Origin: Homalodisca vitripennis
Taxonomy: Eukaryota > Arthropoda > Insecta > Hemiptera > Cicadellidae
Reading direction: 5' to 3'
DNA length: 64,000 nt
Assembly: GCF_021130785.1 (NCBI RefSeq)
Contig: NC_060213.1
Coordinates: 70,390,001-70,454,000 of the forward strand
Both the position numbers and the translations under genes were made by a program. The stretch's first letter is position 1. The number at the start of each line of letters is the position of its first letter. Under the pieces are notes generated by a model that ran no database searches, was not told where the DNA came from, and saw only the letters and a list, made by a program, of their open reading frames with translations. Below, piece by piece: positions 58,679 to 64,000 of the stretch.

Positions 58679-61070
58679 GGGTGTATATTATGTCTGGAAA
58701 CACCCAAATATATCCTTTAATAATTTTAAATATAAATTTGAAACCTCTTACAATCGTGATAGAGATTGGGCATCTTACTTTTTGGAACAATGTTTTGTTA
58801 TGTCACACCAACGGGGGACGTCTCCTGCCGAGGGTTATCGTGAATATTCTTAATGGAAGCCTATACCTTGTGATACATAATTTTAAAGGTAATAGCTTAC
58901 TGAATTGAATGCCACAAACCGCATCTCAAAGGAATTATTTCTATCAGAAAATAGAGCATTTTTAGTATTGAAAATTTACTGATGTTCAACAATGTAATTT
59001 TAACATGGTTCTTGCCACAAAATGTGTTACACTAAATTTTTAGCATTTTTTTAAATGTTCAATTAAATAAAACAAAAATTTCATTTTAAGCTGGTTCTAT
59101 TAGCACAAATTTGCCAGTTTTTATTACAGTACAATTATGGAAATACTTATGTTATTGATTTCTTATTACAAATAAAAAATAATGTATGCTGTTAGAAAAA
59201 GTCTTACAACAAACGTTTTACCTGCATTTGGTGTCAAAGCAATTGTTCGAACTGTGTTCCTTCTACGGTTTGACAATGAGCCAATCTTGTGTAAAATTGA
59301 TTCGACAGAGTTGCCTAACATTTCTTCAGTTATCAAAGCAATCTCCTCTATAATCCTGTTTCTTAGGCTTCCAAAATTATGAGGCTTTCTTCTATAAACA
59401 TTGGATTTTTAAATGACCCCATAGGAAATAATCGATTGGTGACAAATCCGGAGATCTTGGAGGCCATTCGATTTCTCCTCTTCGGCCAATCCATTTATGA
59501 GGAAACCTTAAATCCAAATACTCTCTTACCTGTCTCCCATAATGGGGTGGAGCACCATCCTGCTGAAACCATACATTATCAAAGTATTCTCCTGATGCAA
59601 TTTGAATAGCTGGGATTATTTCATTTTGGAGCATATTGTAGTAAAGTTCGGCATTTAAATTTCCATTGATGAAAAAGGGTCCAACAATTTTGTTACCTAA
59701 AATTCCACACCATACGTTCAGTTTTTGTGGTTGCTGTGAATGGGACTCAGTAATCCAATGTGGGTTTTCACTAAGCCCAGTAACGGCAATTGTGCCTGTT
59801 AACATTGCCATTTAGGAAAAAAAGTTGCCTCATCAGAAAATAGTATGTTGGTCAGAAAATCTCTATTGTCATCACATTTGCGCATCACAAGTTCACAAAA
59901 CTCAACTCTTCTGTCGTAATCATCCTCACTTAACTGTTGGACTAAATGAACTTTAAATGGTTTGTATTTATTAATTTTCAAAAATCTTACTCACAGACAT
60001 AGGGTGCATATCATGTTGCTGGTGCAGCTTTTCTGAGCGATGTATGTGGGTCTTCAATAAATGTTTGCAAAACATCTAGTGCATGTTCTTCATCTGTTGC
60101 AGATTGTATCCTACCCGACTTTGGCCGATTACGTACACTCCCTGTCATTTCAAAACGCTCAATAGTTTTTGATATTGTTGTGAAACACTTATGGGATTCC
60201 TTTCTGGGAAAGTGTCATTAAACAAATTACAAACTTCCCGATAAGATCTTTGACGATCGCCATATCCTCGCATCATCAACTGAGTAATTCGTTCTCTTTC
60301 AGACAATTCCATTAAAATGCCAAATAAAAACTGAACTACTGTAATTAGATAACTTGTTGACAGCAATGCTTCAGAGACACTGATTAACTCGACAGGAATG
60401 TTATGTACTTTGTCCATTTGTAATTCCCAAGCTTAGACCTGTCTAGTGAAAGCTCCATGCTCAAACAAACTGAAAACCTGTAGACCAGATGATTAATAAC
60501 ACAATAATGTTTCTCATAGGCTAGTGACCTTTGTCTCTTTAAACCTTCCTGCTGACTGGAAAAACACCAAGTACAGATTCATAAGTAATCAGAGAAAGTG
60601 ACTCATAAGTTTTATTCATTGTAATAAAAAACTGGTAAATTTGTACTAATGAAACCAGCTTAAAAATAAATTGTTTATTTTTATTTTAATTGAACATTTA
60701 AAAAATGCTAAAAAATTAGTGTAACACATTTTGTGGCAAGAACCATGTTAAAATTTACATTGTTGAACATCAGTAAATTTTCAATACTAAAAAATGCTCT
60801 ATTTTCTGATAGAATAATTCCTTTGAGATTGCGGTTTGTGGCATTCAATTCAGTAAGCTATTACCTTTAAAATTATGTATCACAAGGTATAGGCTTCCAT
60901 TAAGAATATTCACGATACCCTCGGCAGGACGTCCCCCGTTGGTGTGACATAACAAAAACATTGTTCCAAAAAGTAGATGCCCAATCTCTATCACGATTGT
61001 AAGAGGTTTCAAATTTATATTTAAATTATTAAAGGATATATTTGGGTGTTTCCAGACATAATATACACCC

Positions 61071-61073
<3 letters not shown>
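58676..61073 (-). mobile_element. DD41D Tc1/mariner element, 2.4 kb, about 455-bp TIRs
   Basis: Ends CAGGGGTGTATATTATGTCT and its reverse complement lie precisely inside TA duplications (58674-58675, 61074-61075). The inverted repeats are unusually long: 58676 to about 59129 matches about 60620 to 61073 with few differences. One transposase gene on the minus strand (59166-60312) lies between them. Frameshifts make it non-autonomous now. The insertion split a (TA)n tract in the receptor intron, so the host cost was probably small. The frames at 58681-58908 and 60845-61129 are the TIR read outward from the two ends. Confidence 0.9.
59166..60312 (-). pseudogene. DD41D mariner transposase, frameshifted
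   Basis: ATG at 60312-60310 starts MELSERERITQLMMRGYGDR, a helix-turn-helix DNA-binding start. The reading then shifts several times: near 60180 (after NPISVS), near 60020 (after LRKAAPAT), near 59990 and 59810, and near 59392. The catalytic domain is clear: first aspartate in ILFSDEATF, second in WFQQDGAPPHYG, third in RSPDLSPIDYFLWGHLK with 41 residues between the last two. The C-terminal region RRNTVRTIALTPNAGKTF runs to TAA at 59166-59168. The reconstructed length of about 380 residues is normal for the family, but no functional protein can be made. It is related to 16150-16565. Confidence 0.85.

Positions 61074-61110
<37 letters not shown>
61074..61110. repeat. (TA)n microsatellite, right of mariner
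   Basis: Continuation of the tract at 58618-58675. It may be the tail of the adjacent tRNA-like cassette. Confidence 0.85.
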
Positions 61111-61114
<4 letters not shown>

Positions 61115-61258
61115 TTGTATAAATGGCAATTGCCTAATTTAATTTCAATAAACATTGAATCGCAAAAAAGTACTTGCTCCGCCGGGAGTCGAACCCGGAT
61201 CTCTCACTTGCGGGTGAATGTGCTACTATTACACCACAGAGCGCTCACTTTTTCCGAT

Positions 61259-61303
<45 letters not shown>

Positions 61304-61330
61304 TATTTGGCCGTATCTGTCACATATGCG
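61111..61330 (-). mobile_element. tRNA-like cassette (SINE-like), copy 1
   Basis: On the minus strand a tRNA-like domain (about 61244-61175) has a D-arm GTGT/GCAC, an anticodon arm TTCAC/GTGAG, a T-arm CCGGG-TTCGACT-CCCGG (perfect box B) and an acceptor GCTCTG/CGGAGC. The anticodon loop lacks one G here. It is bracketed by inverted repeats (ATTGAATCGGAAAAAGT and, after the domain, ACTTTTTTGCGATTCAAT), with a T-run (61263-61302, poly(A) on the minus strand) on the 5' side. A shared 3' extension TAGGCAATTGCCATTTATAC follows. Confidence 0.7.
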
Positions 61331-61395
61331 TTTTAAATAAGCAAACTAACATATGATAGGAAGACCAAATACCTGTCAAACGACTTTTATTTACA

Positions 61396-61552
61396 TTAAA
61401 TTGTATAAATGGCAATTGCCTAATTTAATTTCAATAAACATTGAATCGCAAAAAGTACTTGCTCCGCCGGGAGTCGAACCCGGATCTCTCACTTGCCGGG
61501 TGAATGTGCTACTATTACACCACAGAGCGCTCACTTTTTCCGATTCAATTAT

Positions 61553-61589
<37 letters not shown>

Positions 61590-61616
61590 TATTTGGCCGT
61601 ATCTGTCACATATAAT
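61396..61616 (-). mobile_element. tRNA-like cassette (SINE-like), copy 2
   Basis: Same structure and orientation as copy 1, with the complete anticodon loop CCGGCAA. If functional it would carry GGC (Ala), but U33 is replaced by C. tRNA-like domain at about 61529-61460; poly(T) (plus strand) at about 61556-61588. The 5' flank TGTGACAGATACGGCCAAAT is shared with copy 1, so the repeating unit is larger than the tRNA. Lys- and Phe-rich frames here are homopolymer artefacts. Confidence 0.7.
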
Positions 61617-61617
61617 A

Positions 61618-61689
<72 letters not shown>

Positions 61690-61810
61690 AATCGGAAAAA
61701 GTGGAGCGCTCTGTGGTGTAATAGTAGCACATTCACCCGGCAAGTGAGAGATTCCGGGTTCGACTCCCGGCGGAGCAAGTACTTTTTGCGATTCAATGTT
61801 TATTGAAATT
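61617..61810 (+). mobile_element. tRNA-like cassette (SINE-like), copy 3, inverted
   Basis: A 67-bp A-run (about 61620-61686) leads into TTTAATCGGAAAAAGTGGAG, the tRNA-like domain (about 61707-61777, variable loop one base longer than in copies 1-2) and ACTTTTTGCGATTCAATG. It lies head-to-head with copy 2, so copies 2 and 3 form a large inverted repeat. Box A (TGGTGTAATAGTAGC) and box B (GGTTCGACTCC) are present, so RNA polymerase III transcription is possible. Confidence 0.7.
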
Positions 61811-61811
61811 A

Positions 61812-61814
61812 TAT

Positions 61815-61876
<62 letters not shown>
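61812..61876. repeat. (TA)n-(TG)n microsatellite
   Basis: TATATATATATATG followed by about 22 TG repeats. It directly follows cassette copy 3. Confidence 0.9.
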
Positions 61877-61877
<1 letters not shown>

Positions 61878-61962
61878 GTTTACTTTTTAAGAGGTTAAGT
61901 GGTAGAGAGGACTTTATAGTCCTAACTTCGCCTCTAATAAAGACATTTTTCATTTCATTTCA
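61877..61962 (+). repeat. Retroelement-like tail sharing a motif with the satellite
   Basis: AAGAGGTTAAGTGGTAGAGAGG resembles the satellite monomer read in reverse (GAGGTTAAGTGGTAGAGGGG). Then ACTTTATAGTCCTAACTTCGCC leads into CTAATAAAGACATTTTTCAT and a TTTCATTTCA tail. A polyadenylation-like signal and CATTT repeats suggest the 3' end of a LINE or SINE. A similar inverted piece lies near 33355-33410. Confidence 0.45.
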
Positions 61963-62425
61963 CTACGCATCGTAAAAACTTTAAGGACAAAAATGTACCC
62001 TACTTCATATTCCTTGATTGAACAGGCGATTGAAAGGTTAAAGAGATGTCTGCAAAGATCCTTGAACTCGGTTTTCGACATGAGATGAAACCTTATCTCT
62101 GCAACCCATCTCATTTTGTTGCACGATGACTGGTTAAGCAATTGACGTCTCCAACAAGCGATGTATTGGAATTTATTTAAAAAAATCTATATTTTAGTTA
62201 TAGTTTACACTCCTAAAATGCATAAAATCACGTATTAATTATACACGTATTAATTAAAATCATCAAGTGTCGTGGACTAAAACACATCCGGAATTATAGC
62301 TTATCCTTTATGTAGGATGTAATAGAAGATTCTTACGAAATTTTTGTTTTATAGAGCTATTTCGTATAATGAGTTACATAAAACGCTAGTAAAAAATAAT
62401 TAAGAACTTGCTAATACACATTTAC

Positions 62426-62700
62426 CGAGTTAGTGACGTCTGTGCTTGAGTTTACCAACACAACCACGTAGTAAATATGAGTAAGGATCCAGGCTCCTTC
62501 AGTAACGATGGAGAACATATTGCCATCTCTGACGTACAAGAAAAAGGTGTAACACGTTATAGTGATGAGAATAAATGAGTTAAATATCACGGAAATCAGC
62601 TGATAGCAGTAGAAGACATTAGCCTGGTGTACGGCGCCACACAGCATCCAGTAGGTGTTCATCAGTATTTTAAGTTTCTTAGTCGTCAAGAGCATATTGC
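62426..62700 (-). CDS. Gustatory receptor, large internal exon (TM5-TM6 region)
   Basis: Two bases plus 91 codons between acceptor AATTTTTCTAG (62701-62702 complement) and donor AACTCG then GTAAAT. It starts phase 1 and ends phase 0. The peptide runs from NMLLTTKKLKILMNTYWMLC through GAVHQANVFYCYQLISVIFN and FFLYVRDGNMFS to VVLVNSSTDVTNS. L-x-x-x-h-N-x-h-F-x-x-Q-L-h followed by a hydrophobic segment, and SSTDVTNS before the splice, are typical of Gr28-like insect gustatory receptors. The N-terminal exons (about 250-300 residues, TM1-TM4) are not in the window. No break is seen, so the gene may be intact. Confidence 0.9.
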
Positions 62701-62702
62701 CT

Positions 62703-63780
62703 AGAAAAATTAAAATTGGAGAAAATAAAGCATTTGTTTCATAAATTCAATAGGTTATTTTAAAACTACTTCTAACGTGTCAATGATATCTTAGACAGTA
62801 ATCGTACTAAAAGGTTTCCTTAGATTCTTGTAAGCGACATTTTAATTTTAGGTTTACAAAATGTTTCTTTTGCATTAGATTGTTCATTTTATATGGGAAT
62901 AACCTAAATGTACCAAAGTTTTAAATATTTAAACACTTAACAGACTCCCAGTTATAGGCCACGGACAACAATACATCAACACTTATTTATTCATATCAAA
63001 ATCACAACAACTTTTTTTCGAGTAACCGAAAACTAAAACTAATGTTCTTTACTTATGCCTAATTTAAAACATGAATACTTAATACCTCTTATACTGTGCA
63101 TAGATTTTTTTAATTAACCCTAAAAATCAAATAACGTTCTTTTTACACAAAGAAATTTATCCTAAGATTAGCCAAAATTGAATATCTATAAGAAATATTA
63201 AACATGTAGAACAATTTAAAACCTTAAACTCTATTTGAAGTAACAATAATGGAAAAATTTAATCTTAACGTCTATCTTTTTACATGTATAAAAAAAATTA
63301 TTTTAAAATTAATCATCTTTATTGAAATTTAATGAAATAGCATTATACAGAAAACGTACATGTACGTAGAATAAACTTTGATTAACAAATAAGAATAAAA
63401 TAATAATAAATGTACAATACTACATAAAAATCTCGAAAAATAAATGAATATAAAAAAAATATAATCTTTGTATAAAATAATCCTTAAGAACAGCTTCAAC
63501 CCAAATCCCATACACAATCTTTGTAATTCAAATTCCACGTTACCTATGTTCCTGTAGCGTTTTTAAAAGCTACATTGATTTATTTTTGTAATTAAAACTT
63601 AAATTAAATGAAAATTTAGGGATCGAAATATTGGGATTTAATTTTAGATTAGATTGTGAAATGTCAGGGTAAAAACGAACATGTACTCATTTGGCAAGTT
63701 AGTACTGGTAGTTTTAAATTGTTAGGAAGGCAGGTTGACTGCCTTGAATTGATTAGAACTTGTCTTGTTGCGAGTATTGT
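62703..63780. other. Upstream intron of the gustatory receptor
   Basis: AT-rich. A minus-strand frame at 63329-63538 lacks receptor features. No further exon was found. Confidence 0.5.
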
Positions 63781-63799
63781 TCTCCTTGTTTGATACAGC

Positions 63800-63960
63800 T
63801 GGACCAATGAGAGAACACCGCGGATGTCCTGAAAGTTGGTTGGAAAGGGAAGTATTTAAGCGTCCGCTCATAATGTTCGCCCTTCTTATGGTTATTTTCG
63901 TGATTAAGTTGATTACAGTGCGCCGTGTTTCATAATTTTTTTTCCGCGAGGGATTTTGAG
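63800..63960 (+). promoter_or_regulatory. Promoter-like segment with a possible 5' non-coding exon
   Basis: On the plus strand CCAAT (63804-63808) and TATTTAAG (63853-63860) are spaced as in a core promoter. About 100 bp downstream TTTTGAG is followed by a strong donor GTAAGC at 63961. The segment is GC-richer than its surroundings. It could be the start of a host transcript antisense to the receptor, or the regulatory part of an inserted element; the window ends too soon to tell. Confidence 0.3.
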
Positions 63961-64000
63961 GTAAGCACCAAATTTATTGTACGTTTTATTGAAATAGTCT

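Larger units (their letters stand above)
58239..62425 (-). other. Gustatory receptor intron, 4.2 kb, filled with mobile elements
   Basis: Holds a complete 2.4-kb mariner copy, its flanking (TA)n tracts, three tRNA-like cassettes with long poly(A)/poly(T), a (TG)n tract and a LINE/SINE-type tail. Well over half of the intron is repeat-derived. A GC-richer patch lies at 58380-58450 (ACGCGCGCTCGCTTCGGGGC). A minus-strand frame at 61950-62141 has no receptor motif and was not taken as an exon. Confidence 0.8.

Noticed and set aside
61175..61777. Three functional tRNA genes
   Set aside because: Box A, box B and the cloverleaf are good, but U33 is replaced by C, copy 1 lacks an anticodon-loop base, the outermost acceptor pair does not form, and the flanks are repeated with the tRNA. 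A mobile tRNA-derived cassette fits better.
61046..61953. Many Phe-, Lys- and Tyr/Ile-rich frames
   Set aside because: They are translations of poly(T), poly(A), (TA)n and (TG)n tracts and of the tRNA-like cassettes.
61950..62141. Minus-strand frame beside the receptor as another receptor exon
   Set aside because: It lacks receptor motifs, and the exon at 58170-58238 already joins in phase to both neighbours.

Overview
The window is AT-rich eukaryotic DNA with spliced genes and many transposons. It is most probably an insect. The main evidence is the 3' half of an insect gustatory receptor gene, with the family's C-terminal TYLVILIQF-type motif. DD41D Tc1/mariner elements, LINEs with CATT-type tails, and poly(A)-associated tRNA-like repeats fit an insect. 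A hemipteran is my guess only. Nothing prokaryotic or viral was seen.

Layout. About 1-30 kb is an old, decayed array of duplicated blocks, with paralogous pairs about 7.4-7.7 kb apart (9.2 kb for the last pair). A signal-peptide first exon is intact at 9858-9967 behind a TATA box, and a stop-containing copy lies at 2118-2209. A terminal exon whose phase matches lies at 3701-3854. Further paired blocks are at 14.4/21.9 kb, 18.5/25.9 kb and 20.0/29.2 kb. A young foldback-type element (10178-13214) interrupts the array. It has 0.69-kb inverted arms around about 9.5 near-identical 173-bp satellite monomers. A smaller palindrome (13369-13782) holds a piece of the same satellite in its loop, and an older relic of the arm lies at 33.3-33.8 kb. 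Two TA-flanked DNA transposons (4765-5498, 16099-16923) also sit in this part.

30.6-33.3 kb is a diverged 1.36-kb tandem duplication. 33.8-39.9 kb is mostly empty apart from a hAT/ZBED-like remnant at 36.5 kb. 39.9-44.2 kb is a nearly full-length but dead LINE with an APE-type endonuclease, an RT and a C-terminal zinc knuckle. 44.2-55.2 kb is sparse: one GC-rich first coding exon (46501-46634), a repeat with a hammerhead-like hairpin, a 122-bp triplication, and an integrase fragment abutting a LINE fragment.

55.3-62.7 kb (minus strand) holds four consecutive exons of a gustatory receptor, worked out here from splice sites and reading phase. Its introns have taken in a jockey-like LINE fragment (56.7-58.06 kb), a 2.4-kb mariner with about 455-bp inverted repeats (58676-61073), and three copies of a tRNA-like cassette next to long poly(A)/poly(T) runs (61.1-61.8 kb). 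The receptor's N-terminal exons lie beyond the right edge. The last 200 bp contain a plus-strand promoter-like segment with CCAAT, a TATA-like box and a splice donor.

Most of the sequence is intron, intergenic DNA or dead repeat. Only the gustatory receptor is identified with confidence. Splice sites were read by eye and not tested against transcripts.
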